From positions 97,591,580 through 97,655,579 of the forward strand of contig CM047425.1 of the NCBI GenBank assembly GCA_026168455.1: a DNA stretch of 64,000 nt, given 5' to 3'. Positions 51,503 through 64,000 of this stretch are shown piece by piece (position 1 is the first letter of the stretch; each line of letters opens with the position of its first letter). This DNA is from Theocolax elegans. Lineage: Eukaryota > Arthropoda > Insecta > Hymenoptera > Cerocephalidae. The translations under genes and the position numbers were made by a program. The notes beneath the pieces were generated by a model. It worked only from the letters and a program-made list of their open reading frames with translations, was not told the DNA's origin and made no database searches.

Positions 51503-54321
51503 ATATATCATTTAATTAGTTAATTAAAAATTCTATACCTAAATAATAATGTATTAAACAAATTGTTATATATATACAAACACACATAAATTATAGTTTG
51601 ACCACTGTTTTAACATTTATATATTAAGAGGATGTCGGACTCAGAAAATGGTCATTTGTAATATTTTTTTATAAATACAAGAATGAATTTTTGAAAAAAT
51701 CATGAACGCCATGCCCTTAGGCATGTTTTAAACATATACTCAAATTTTTTCAGATTTTTAAATTTGTAGTTTAATTCTGATTTTTGCGTTGAAAATTCAT
51801 GTCTTTTTAGACCAATAATTACCGACCGAAAATTGTTTATTCAATTATTATTAACAAATTTAATTTTTTTTGTTAAATCAAAACGTCATGCCCTCGCTTT
51901 TGTTATATACTACTCATATGAATTTTTTCAGATTTTTAATTCAATATTTCCAACATAATTCTTATGTTGAAAGGTGTAGATCCCTGTAACTTGGGTCCGA
52001 CATCCCGTTAAAAATAATTTTTGGTAATAGTATTATGTAGAAGGATTGGGTAATGTAGGGTTTTGAAATAACAATTGTTTGATATTCAGGTAAAATATCG
52101 GAATTTATAACATGTATTTTAAGTGTTGCAAAGCAAACACCTTCACATTCGTAAACATCACAAAGCTTTGGTTTTTTAGACGCGAAAAAAGTTGCGTTTT
52201 ATGCGTGAATAAAACTTATCATTAATTATATATAATAAATGGCAATTTTAATAAAAATGCATTGTTCAATGCAATCACCTAGCAAGGTACATTCTCTTTT
52301 TTGAAAATATAAATTAAACAATTTGTTAAAAGATCATTTATAATGGAAGCGCATAACATTGAGCGATAATTTACCATATAAATCAAAATAAGTATATTGT
52401 AAAATGGCGAATTTTCCACAATTGATAAACAAAACGGTAATAACAAAACTGGAAACTATACTACATAACATTCAATATATATTGTCTGCAAAGCAGTTCA
52501 AATACCAAAGTCTTTTTAACATTCAAGATTAATACAGTAATTTTGTTTTATAATTTAAATTGCAATGCTTACATACATTGTAGTCATCACTTATTTCAAG
52601 TAGATTCATTTCGTAAATTATGGCTGTTATTGATATCGACAAACAAAAACTTTTATTTGGAAGGAATCGATATTTTTGCGAAAAAAAATTCGACACTTAT
52701 CACATATAATAAAGTGCATTTAAGGAAATAACCACGTGATTTGTTTATCGACTCAAATGTTTTAGTTTACGAAATGTACCTTCTTTTAGAATTATTAACT
52801 AGCTAATTATTACAATGAAAACCACAATTAATCGGACTTTCGTCTTCTTTATCTTGACCATTTAAAGGTTATGAAAAATATGATACAAGTATATTTTTTT
52901 ATTTTATATCTATATAAGACTGAGGTATAAAACGAAAATTCGAAGGAAATATTATAAATTTCAAAATGACAACCTAAAATACTTCTCATTATTATGCACC
53001 ATTAAAATTAAACATTAAATAAAATAAGTTATTTAATAATGAGACAAATTTATAAAAAAAATAAGTTAAAATTACCTCCTACTTAAATCATCAGTGTCGT
53101 ATATTAAAAAAAGTAAAAATAGAAAAAAGTTTGTTGTATAATTATACAATAATAACTCCACGAACGACCTACTTATAAATTTTGATATGCTTAAAGTGAA
53201 AATCCCTTTACCTTAAGAATAAAACAATATCAACTATTTGATATTGTAAATGCCTTTGCTTACAGTCACGTGAAAAACGCGTGAAACCGCATTTGAACCT
53301 TACAAATTCTTTCTCAATGATTCAACGTCATTTCTTAGCTTATAGATCTTAGGAGCTAGAAAAATATTTTAATATGCTATTTGAATAATAGATTGACCGG
53401 CAATCCGTCGGTAAATTTACCAAATTTTTTTCTATCTTTTGTTTTTCGTTCCTTAAGAGGAAATAAGAAGACTTTGTTCTAAACAATAAAAAAAAATATA
53501 TTGAAACATAACTTACAGTCTTCTCGATCAATGAACGTGGTACATAAGTAAAAAGTATATATATATATTATTTGCTAGACTGTTTTTGATAAAAGTTAAT
53601 TCAAATTTGAAATTTTCTTTCGCAAAATGTACATCCGTAATTTATCGTTCGGTAATGAATCGTAGACCGCACCATTCGATTCGTTCAAATAAACCATTAT
53701 CTATGCTAAAATTCGTCTGTTTGAAGCTTTTCTCGTTTAGTAAATGCAGTAAAAAACAGTATTCACGATAGCATTTACTAGTCATTTCTCGTCTAAAATT
53801 ATATGCAATTAGTTTAACGTATAACCTCATAAACAGCTTTTACAGTGATATACATATGTACATAGTTTAAAAACATAGTATCAGTTTGAGATTATAAATT
53901 CTCAGAGAACTTTGTGAAAGTTGCAATAATGATAATTTATAGTAACGTTAATAATCGACCCCATAAAACGATAATAAAATAGATATTATTGCAATCAAGT
54001 CCATTGAAACAATGGTTAAATCAATGGACTTTCATAATGTAGTTAAAAATACACTTTGCACTTCACTTTAAAAATTACATTTCTCTTTGATCTTTGCAAA
54101 TCTGCTATTCCGACAGGCGGCAGTCACTAGCGCATTACGGTGTAAAGAGTGAATTAGAATGCCAAGTTCCTAAACTGTATCTATTTGAAAGTATATAAAG
54201 TCTATATTTAACTTTCGGCACTAGATGCCTTCTTTCACAATTTAATGATATCGTCTTATACGAGTCTGCGTTACGATTTATTTGAGCTGCAACAGTTTGA
54301 GCAGTCAAAGCAACTGGTGTG
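51503..54321. other. Gene-free stretch
   Basis: About 2.8 kb between the convergent CFAP144-like and BLTP3 genes. Contains a MITE copy at 51624-52011. Short reading frames of about 60 codons on both strands show no family resemblance. Confidence 0.5.
51624..52011. mobile_element. TTAA-flanked MITE-like element, copy 2
   Basis: Longest of three copies (388 bases including TTAA). It starts TTAAGAGGATGTCGGACTC and ends GGGTCCGACATCCCGTTAA, with clear terminal inverted repeats. It shares subterminal TGTAGATCC with copy 1 near the right end. No coding sequence. TTAA flanks point to a piggyBac-type source. Confidence 0.65.
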
Positions 54322-57300
54322 CTATCTTTTGTTTGCCCATGCGGATCCTCTACTACTCGTTCCGAATCCACTGCCACCAACGCCTGGTAATTGATTTTTC
54401 AAATCTATCACGGTTTCGTGCAGTATTCTTTTTTCTTTTAAGAGCGTAGATATATCTTCCCGTGCTGCGTTTAAGGAAGACTGTAATTCTTCCTTATTTT
54501 TTCGAAGTTTTGAATTTTCATCAGAAAGTCGTTCCATAGTAGCCAATCTTCGTCGGAGTTCTTCGTTGTCAGATCTTAATTGCAAACTTGATTCTTTCAA
54601 TGCATTGAGTTCAATTTCTTGCTCGATGATCTTAGCAAGTTGAGCGTTACTATCTTCATGCCGACTAGATCTTTTACCTTTTTTGGTTCCATAGGTATTC
54701 ACTATAAATAAATTGCAGTTGTTTTAGATACATATGATTTATAGTTACTTGAAAATGTCTAAATAACATAATAATAAAAACATATAAGTACATTTTTAAT
54801 CATTTATTTTGTTTTTTCCGTTTTCTGTAGTCGTTATATTGGTAGAGTATTTATTTTTCTAATTGTTTTTAGCATGCTTTGATAATGAACTAGGTTTCTT
54901 TTTCTGTTTTACACATATGGAATAGTACTTTGCATGCCAAAGCCGTAAAGTAAAACCTTATTGTTTTAAAAAAGTTTACGGCAGAGGCGTGAAAATTATT
55001 TTTTGATGGGCTATCCGTAAAGTACGACTTTACGTACTGTTTTGCGACCGTAAAATGAACTAAAATTATTAAAACTTATATTAATACTTTTTAGCTTTAT
55101 ACATACACAGTCGCACTTTACAGCCGCAAATCATTATGTAAAGTTGTACTTTACGGATACTCTATCGAAAATATTTTTACATTGAGCTAGCCATATTCAA
55201 ATTGAGTTTCTCTTAATCTTGACAAATTTTTGTTATGTTTTGCATGCATTTGAAGAATATTTAGTTTAGATAATTATAATTTAAAATTATTAGTAATGTA
55301 TTTTTTAAACATACTATAAAACAATTTTGATTTTTAAGTATAAACTTAATTTTAAAAGACTAGCTTCAATTATTTTGTAGTGTTTTAAAAAAATTAACGA
55401 TGGTTCTTAAATCTCTAATGTAAATGTATACTATACTCTAATAATAAATTTTATATCCTTCTACATATACACTATTCTAATTCATGCTTTATCAAAGTGC
55501 ACGTCCAATTCGTCACTATCTTAACGAATTACTATCTAAAGCAGTGCTATTTACGCAGCTTAAGCTTTAATTTCACTATTACTAAATGTCTTTTTTCTAA
55601 TTGTGTTGTACCAATGCTCACATTCGTAAGGCCTTCTGAGTGCACAGAACAATTATGCCATATGTAGTAAGAATTAAATTATCATTTAACGCAAATATCT
55701 GCCACTTGCAATTAACACACTTAAAATAAATTAATACAAAAAGCGCATTATTTATAACTACGGACATTACGATTGTACTTAACTTAATAAATAATCTATA
55801 TGCATTTTACTTAGTTAATATAGAACAAATAATTGTTAAGATTGGGCACTTTTATATTTTCACTGCATAAATCAGAAAATTATTTAATATCACAACGCTA
55901 CAAACGACAAGTGGCAGGTTAAGATAAATTAATTATCTATATAGTATATTAATTTTGAATTACTCACCAACAGGTTCAATGTAAAATATTCCAGTTATGT
56001 CACGAGTGATCCTAAGTTTGGATATACTCAAATCTATTGGTATAGGACCAGGTGATGTTATGTTGTTTGGAGGACGGTCTTCATTTAAATGTACAGATAT
56101 ATTTTCTAATAATATCTGAAAAATTTATCATATTTAGCATCATAAACTTACTGCATAGGTCTATCTGTATGTTTAAGAAATTACCTTCATTGGTATAGGT
56201 TTAGGTATAATTTCATCCTCAATCAAATCTGCCAAACCAGTGACGGAACTCATTGCCATTGTTAGGGATACATCCGTAACTTTAACATCAATTTTGTCTT
56301 CAAATAATCCTAAAATGCTTTCTTTATCACTAAAATTAATACTGCTTATAGATGAATCCTGAGATGATCCACAGCCGCTGCTTAAGAGTTGACTTGCTTC
56401 GGATAATCTTCTTCCATCTTCTTTATTCTTTAAACAATGATCCAATCGTAATTTGATTCGGGATCTGCAATCTGAGTCAGAAGGAAGCTCCACCCAACCT
56501 CTTGATCGAGAGCTGAATTTTGTCTATAGGAAAAAAATTAATGTTGTAGATAATTGTGGTATAATGAAAGCTAATCTCACTAAGTTCAAGCTCTTCATTA
56601 TTTTATGTATTCAAACTAGAAAATAAACATTGTAACTTTTTGTATTGAAAACTGATCTATTCTAAGTTATGAGCTTGATTAATTTATGTTTAGTAAACTA
56701 AAGCAATACATACTGGTAGAAAAAATTTAAATTCTTATACAACATTAATATAAAATTTGTTATTCTCAATATCTATAAGATAAAAACTTGATTTAAAGTG
56801 TAATAGATAATCTAAAGAATTCAACATCATAAATTATAGCGTAAATACTATTTTTAAGATAATATGGAGCATGTAATTGATGTAAATGAAATAAATTTGA
56901 AGAATCTATGTAATCTTGCAACACTTGAATAAAACTAAATAATATGTAAATATTGAAAAAATGTATTATAAATATTTAATTAAATTACTACCAGAATATA
57001 TTAAAAAAAGTGATGAATTGAAGCAGTTAATACATAGTATATGCATTGACATATGCAAACATGCTTGCTGTTTTGTTAATAGTTAAAGTATAATAGGAGT
57101 GAGCAATATAAAAGATATATAAAGCTATAATGATCAGACTTGCATACAAGCATTGATATTGATTATATCTATATATGTGCAACTAGCTCTTACATATTAA
57201 TCTTTATCTAAATGATAAAGCAACGTACATGCACTTATTACATTATTATTTTTCTAAGCAAATTTGATTGGCATTATGTTCAACTATCACATTATCAAAC

Positions 57301-60300
57301 TCCACCTCTACCTTCATGCTATCGAATATGGTGGGTTGCTACTTTTTAAATTTATTATAAAATGTTCTGCCAATACCTTTTTCTTGGCCTGCCACAAGTG
57401 CCACACAAAAACATTCACAAGAGAAGGAGAGACGCGGGAGAAAGCATGCAAAAAAAGTTGAGAGTCAAAACTTGTATAAGTATGACACATACATATGTAT
57501 AATATGTATAATATATATTAAATATTTATGAAAATATAATCGAACAATAAAATATTAAGACATAATAGGTAGAATACTGCGACGCTACTTAAAAAATGGG
57601 GGAGTATATAAAAAAATGTGATTATTTACTCTACCCTAAGCAGCTTGAAGTGTAAAATAACAATATGTATTTTCAATAATTAAATAGAATATAAAGTATT
57701 CATTTCTTAAGAGCAATAATTTGATACAAAATATAAAATAACAAAATATATCGCAGATTATGTTGACATTAAATACACTTGTGTAAAATAATATTAAATT
57801 AACGTTAGAACATAAGTTAAAATGCTGAAATTAGTAAGTATATTAAAAGAAGCTTGTTATTAATAATATTATTATTGAGGTTTTCGAGTCATTAAAATAT
57901 TTTTCTGATAACGGTTACTAACCTGAAATTCATCCCATGGTATAGATGAGCATTCATCATTAGCTACATTGCAGACTTGAACTTTGATAGTTGATTCAAA
58001 ACCAGAAGACTGCTGTATGATCTCCACTTTTGATAATTTGAAAGTTGTCATTGAGACCTTAAATGTAAAAGTTAATTAAAATTATTTAAAATTATTATTA
58101 AATATTAATTTGTATTATATACATACCAAATCTTTTCTTTTACATACACTATCCATAGATTTTTCGCTTTGTGTATCAGGCGTCTCCTCGATAACTTCAC
58201 TTGCTTCTTCGACATCAGTAACTTTAATCGCATTTTCAACATTAAATACAGCATCCATTCTCTCTTGATCTTCAAGTGAGACAAGTACATAATTCTCACT
58301 ATCAGAACTAACATCGCTTTGCATCGAATTTGTATCACTGCCGTCTTCTGGTGAAGGTTTTAAAGCCGAATCTAATGAGGTCATCAAATTGCTGAAACCC
58401 TTCTTCATTGATGACAAATTCATGTTAAAATTATTAGGAATAATACCGGACACTGACTCAGTTTTAGTAAGTTTAGATTTTTCTTCTGGGTAGTTTTTTA
58501 TCCAGTGACGATCTACCGTACTCGTTGTAGTTGTTGTGCGTATTTCCTCGCGTTCTGGACCATTTTCTTGTTTGAATGTAACGACTGTCTGAGTAACTAA
58601 GTTACTACTAGCGTGACCACCAAAATCCATCGAAAGCATCGACGATATATCACTTAAAGGTGTTACAACGTCGTTACTTGTATTCATGCGTTTAGCGCCA
58701 TAATCGACTCGTGCGGCTACTGCATGTTGCCAGATATTTGATGATTCGCCAATGTCGTCGATTATACTCGAGGTGTCAGGTACAACAGATTCCAGATCAC
58801 CACCGGAATTTTCTTTGCCAGGTGTTTGTGATGGCATAATAAAAGTAACTTCTACTTGGGGTGCTAAAGCTCCAATTATAAGTGAACCTAAACAAATTTT
58901 AAATTATTTGAATTATACAAGATACAAAATCTTAATTGTGAAAATGCGATTACAACTTTAAGACGATGTCAAACTGAAACATGACAAAGGACAATGCTCT
59001 CGTAATTTTACTTAAATTATAATATAAAGCATTAGTTTGGCATCCTCTTAAATATATTTAAACATGACATATTGCAGTGATTTAAATCAATAATTGCTTT
59101 CTTTATCTGTACAAATAAATTCTTTACCTCCTGTCTCAACTTTTAAAATCTTATTGGAATCAATGGACAAGTACGTCGCCAACTCGGAGATCACTTCTGA
59201 TAATCTTAATAAAAACAAGTATTGATAATGATTAATTTGAACGCTGATTAAATTGCTAATATATGCGAGACCATGAATGTCGGCTGTGGCAGGTGCACCA
59301 GGCTTTTTCTTAGATTCGTGCACGTGTACCCAAAGAGTCAATGGAAAAGCATCTAGGAACGGAACAGGTCGAGTTTGACCGACTGCTCGGGCACCAAAAA
59401 AATCACCCCAAACTGGCTCTAAGTTGCAACACCATACATCTTTTGCTTCTGTCCAAAGAAGTTCTTTGGTCAACTGTCGCACCATTTCATTGATGGAATT
59501 ACTAGAGAAAGTAGGTGGAATTGATCTAATTGCATCAGTACCTACGCAAAAATTATAATTTTAGTACATTTGTAATATTTTAAGCTATTAATATAATTAA
59601 TTTGTTAAAATGTTCTTTACTTTTATAATTATTTAAGAAAACATGTATTTTACGTTATTAAATATTATATTATATCAACATTATTAAACTAACCAGCACA
59701 ATGATCCAAAAATTTATCGGTGACCGCATGGAAATCTTCAGGATTATTGGGAAATTCAGCACCAAAGAACATTTGTCCCATTTGAAAAGCATTAAGGCAT
59801 TGAGCTAAATCAGCTCTTGACGAACTTTCGTTTGCTCTCACATTAGTTATGGTTGCTCTTGACGTTTGCAAGTGTAAGGATTTTGGTCTATCCCTTTGAT
59901 TCGGATAATCTTGTTGACTTTCAAATATTAACTTAAATAGAAAAGAATATAAATATATAAATAAAATAATATTAAAATTTATTTGTACATTCAAAATAAA
60001 AATGAGCTTACTCGTGGTATTATTGCTTCAATTTTTACATCAAAGTACATGAAATTGGAAGAAGCGTTTTTCATATTGTTATTAGTATTTATAAGCGAAT
60101 GATATAAATTAAGTAAAAACGAGTTGAACCAAAGACAGGAACATACATCGAAATTTATTTGTATAGGATTAAGTTGCACATAAAATTTCGGAGGAGGCAC
60201 TGTAATAAATAAATAAATAAATTTAATTTTTTTCTAACAGTATTGGTTTAAAGGTAATAAAAAACGAATATCCAATTTTACTCACGCGGAAAATTTAAAT

Positions 60301-63300
60301 CACCAGGGTAATAGTAATATGTAAATTCAGCATGAAGTATTTTTACTTCCTCGGGTAAATGAAATCTATCTCGATCACCTAGAATGAAACATTGTTTACC
60401 ATTCTTTAAAATTTGATTAAATATACAAGGGGTATATATAAGTTTAACATGCTATTTTAACAGAGACATGTAATCTACAAAATATATTATTAACGTAGAG
60501 CTTAATGATTATAAATGTTTTGAACCATAATATGAAAACGACGCCTATGTGATGATGATACAATATAAACTTCTAAAACTGCAATTTTTTAATAAATAAA
60601 AAAAACGAAAATCAATGCACACTACAGATTTTTTTTCATTTATACCTGGACCATGTTTTTTCCTCGTTTGAGCTATACAAATACAAAGTTTTTGAAAATC
60701 ATTGTCGTTGATTATAATTATTTTAACAAAAAATTTAATATAATTGTTTTATTTCTTCTAATGTAAGGAAAAATAGAAAAAATAGTTACCTGATATAAAT
60801 TCTTTTGGTATAGGTTTCTTCGATGACGTAGTTACTTTATACAAAGTAAAATCATCCATCCTAATGACAATGCATGTTGTCATTAGTTTAGCAAGTTGCT
60901 CTAAAACATAATTTTTAACTGGATTTCCACTGGAATGTTGTGCTGATTTCTTTTGTTCTTGTAAAGACGAATTCTGGATTTGATTGTTCAACAATTTTTC
61001 TCGATTTTCTGCATCTTTGTCAATTCCTATAAATTAATTTTAATTATAAAGTATTATGATAGATTATGTGTGAATAGAATTTATTAATAAAGTAATTAAA
61101 AACTGTAAATAGTACAATATTTGTATGTAAACAGATGTACATACCAGATCCATTTCCCTGATTTTTTGTTAGTGGAGAATGCTGAGTTCTACCAGAATCA
61201 ATAAGATCCAGAAATTGACCACGAAAAGAGTTGAGGGATTGCTGAAGCCACTGATTGTGTGGTGTGGCGCTTTCTCTATATAAGGCCCAATGTTTTCGAT
61301 CTGCTAAGGCTAAGTGATACGGGTAGTAATCAACTTGAAACTTGACTAAAGATATTTGTACACTTCCTCCTTCAGTAAGTTCGGGATGAAGGGATCTACC
61401 AGCTACAAAAATAATAATTATTATTATGCCAAAGCTGTTTTTTGTGTTTATTAGAAAGTTTCGCGCAAAGATATATTGAACATAAAGAGATATTGAACTG
61501 GCATAAAAATATGCAAAAATGCTATACTTTGAAGATATTGACTCAAATTTTTATTTGATTTAAATAATAATGTTTTAAGTTTCTTAACTTACCTCCCGAA
61601 TCATCACAAAGATGTAAATCTATTCTATGAGAAAGAAAATGGTATGAAGTTTCTACAACGTCGTATCTGCTAAATATTTTCGCAATAGCTGTATTGCTTA
61701 CATTTTTTGACCTACTTTGTTGTGATATTTGTGCTTGATATTCCGGTAAAACCTAAAGAATAAAATGTATATATAAAATTTTTATGAACTCTTCCATATA
61801 ATTATTATTTATTTAAGTTACATAAATCAAGTACCTCCAACTTTCTTGCTGCTTTAGTTTTTCTTTCTAACATAGTTGATCTTTCAATCAATCCTCCTAG
61901 AGAATCAATAAAATATAGAGCTGCTTTTAACTGTGAATCTGTGAAAATCCACAATAAGTCATGTAATATAATAACCAGTTTAGATCCCATAATAAAACAG
62001 TCTGAAAAATAAATTATTTAAAATAAGTATACCTCTAATTTGTAAAATGTATTATATTGCTAGTTATACAACTTTACCAGATAATCTTTTCTTAATAGTA
62101 ACCCTACACCTTGATTGATTTGTCAAAAGACGAAGGGGTATAAGATCTTTGCCCTCAGTACTTTGAACTTCTATTCTTACAGCTTGCCATTCTAATTCCT
62201 TAAAGATTAAAAGTTGACCTCTATCAGGATCTTTTACTCTTGTAGTTCTTAAATCACATCGTTGCCATGTTGGAGATTTAGACTCTACCATAATGTGACA
62301 AATCTAAAAAAAAAAACAGTATTAATGAATGAATCGAGTAAACTGCAATTACAGAACTTTAAATAAAATACAATACCTGCACATTAGCAATAAATGCAGG
62401 ACTTTTAAATATTATAGAAACAGTATTGACAGAAATAGTTATTCCATCAATTATTTTGTGGATTAATGAATATTTTGTAGGTCCTGTATATGAAGACAAA
62501 CCTTGTGGGGAAGACATATCTCTTAAATCTTCACATGTTTCTACCTCAATGCGTACCTCATCCAAACTCTACAAAAATGACAATAAAATATTTAATACTA
62601 GAATTTATTAATCTTACAATGAATAAATTAATATAATTTATACAACATTTTTAAATAAATAATATACAATAAATAATTACACTAATAGACATTTAAAAAT
62701 ATATTGCACAAAAGTATATATAAACTGATGACTCAAGGTTACATTGTGCACTTCATTGTTTGTTATGAATGATAACAAACTAAAATTAGAATACAAAATA
62801 AATTGCTACATACCAAAAATATAGGAACATTTTTCAGTTTGGTCCATTGAATACGAAAAGTAACTTTGTTGCACCATGCACTTGTCAATCGAAGCCATGA
62901 TGGCAATTCCAATAAATCAGTTAATACAATTTCATCAAGCTCTAAGTTTGTTAGCTCACCCTCCCCTTTAAATGTGCTTAAATTGATTTTATCTGCTGAT
63001 AAATTCTTAGTAAATCTGAAAGAAAAATGTAATAATTTTCTTTATTTTTTTTTTTAATAAAAGATATAATATGCAATTAAATAAGTTTTATAAAAATGAA
63101 AAAATTTAAATAAAAATGTTTATAAAAAGAAAACTTTAGAAAGGCTTAGTGTTTACAATGTCAATAATTTATGAATATATGATAAAAGTTTATACCTATA
63201 TAGAAGGAAAGCAAATTATACAGGAGAAAGTTAGAGAGAAAAATTTTTATGAATACTTTATGAGCTATTATTAATCATTATTTTTGTTATAAAAAAGCTT

Positions 63301-63846
63301 GTCATATCTAATAATAAATTTCTATCTTATTTTTATAACCATTGGCTGCATTATACATTCAATTTAATGATAACTAATAGCTGTCAAGACATAAATTAAA
63401 CACCAAAAATATTTGAGTTTAAGAATATTTATAGTCTCTAATGGAATGTTTACATTTACATAAATAATTTTTCATATTAATATACAAAAAAAATAATGTT
63501 TATAACAATTAATTAATATCATTAACAATTAAGCAAAGCATAAATTTTACCCATTTTAATTATGGTGTCCAGATGCGATATTATCGATTTTTTACTATGA
63601 ATTAAGACGAAAGGACACGTGAAAAGAAAATCATATAAAAAAGTAAATGCAATAAAAAAATCAATTCGTCCATTTTATTGTATAAGGGCGACTTAGCGTA
63701 ATCTCAGTTAAGAAGCTTACTTCTAAGAAAGTATATATATAAGTAGTGCTATAATAATATTGAAAAAAAATTAACGAGGTGGCAGGGTACGTCGGTACTC
63801 ACCTCGACAGATGTTTTAATAACTGATTTTTGATGATAGACACCAT
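54322..63846 (-). CDS. UHRF1BP1/UHRF1BP1L-like bridge lipid transfer protein (BLTP3)
   Basis: Chorein-type, VPS13-like protein that moves lipids at membrane contacts and endosomal vesicles (SHIP164 in vertebrates). Seventeen exons give 1393 residues (human UHRF1BP1L about 1464): 63803..63846, 62814..63015, 62377..62568, 62078..62303, 61835..62001, 61593..61752, 61145..61402, 60790..61026, 60286..60378, 60012..60199, 59694..59931, 59128..59541, 58127..58887, 57923..58057, 56185..56523, 55968..56115 and 54322..54701. The chorein N-terminus MVSIIKNQLLKHLSRFTKNL, then LSTFKGEGELTNLELDEIVL, is nearly identical to the human one. LITNQS-like LLTNQSRCRVTIKKRL and HDLLWIFTDSQLKAAL also match. A Ser/Thr-rich segment fills exon 13. 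The last exon forms a coiled coil (residues about 1285-1365), as in human, and ends SAWANKR. Identification is firm; a few junctions use ordinary but unverified splice sites. Confidence 0.92.
58958..59051. mobile_element. TTAA-flanked MITE-like element, copy 3
   Basis: 94 bases in an intron of the BLTP3 gene. It starts TTAAGACGATGTCAAACTG and ends AGTTTGGCATCCTCTTAA. The ends are inverted repeats of each other (GAxGATGYCAAAC) and resemble those of copies 1 and 2. Probably an internally deleted member of the same family. Confidence 0.5.
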
Positions 63847-64000
63847 TTTTCCACCTTACTTGGTTTACCCTCTGTGTCTTCAGAGAAACATTGTTGATAA
63901 CTATATGGCGATACGAAGCGAAGAGAAAATTATTCCTCAACGCACACGCCAGGAGAGTGAAAAAATGAAAGAGAAAAGAGCACGCGCGTAGTACTTATAG

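Noticed and set aside
57264..57461. Possible coding exon in a BLTP3 intron
   Set aside because: Plus strand against a minus-strand gene, with no homology; the BLTP3 exons on either side join in frame without it.
57590..57655. Small GGGGGAGTATATAA / TTATTTACTCTACCC inverted pair taken as another MITE
   Set aside because: The arms are too short and imperfect, and no target duplication is visible.

Overview
The window is nuclear DNA of an insect, very probably a hymenopteran (bee, ant or wasp). It is strongly AT-rich, its genes carry GT..AG introns of 80 to 3000 bases, and it holds a seven-exon insect odorant receptor, a cluster of ecdysteroid-kinase-like (EcKinase) genes and several conserved animal genes. 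No bacterial, viral or organellar gene is visible. All gene models were joined by hand from reading frame, splice sites and family resemblance. Every internal junction keeps frame, but none has been checked against transcripts. Each gene is given as one entry spanning start to stop codon, with exon limits in its evidence.

Left part (1-15500), housekeeping genes: the 5' end of TRAPPC9 (minus, runs off the left edge); a short Varp/ANKRD27-like VPS9-domain gene without ankyrin repeats (plus); the centriole assembly gene Sas-4/CENPJ (minus), divergent from the splicing regulator NSRP1 (plus); a decayed unidentified gene copy; and glucosamine-6-phosphate deaminase (plus), which has two candidate last exons.

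Middle (17900-48400), accessory region: five EcKinase paralogues (A, B, C and D on plus, E on minus) share one phase-1 intron. Among them lie a 17-exon REC8/RAD21-like kleisin (minus), a Sigma-class glutathione S-transferase (minus) and one odorant receptor (plus). The EcKinases split into a B/E group with HND in the catalytic loop and an A/C/D group with HGD or HSD. This looks like local duplication of small-molecule kinases around unrelated residents.

Right part (49300-64000): a meiotic RNF212/ZIP3-like RING gene (minus) lies head to head with a CFAP144/FAM183-like ciliary gene (plus), only 133 bases apart. After an empty stretch comes a complete 17-exon UHRF1BP1/BLTP3-type lipid-transfer gene (minus).

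Mobile-element traces are small: three TTAA-flanked MITE-like copies with related ends, a long foldback element in the EcKinase A intron, and a LINE 3' tail inside 30-base inverted repeats and 14-base direct repeats. No tRNA, rRNA or CRISPR array was found. I found no clearly undescribed system. The most unusual points are the two GNPDA last exons, the triplicated exon in the kleisin gene and the EcKinase catalytic-loop variants.
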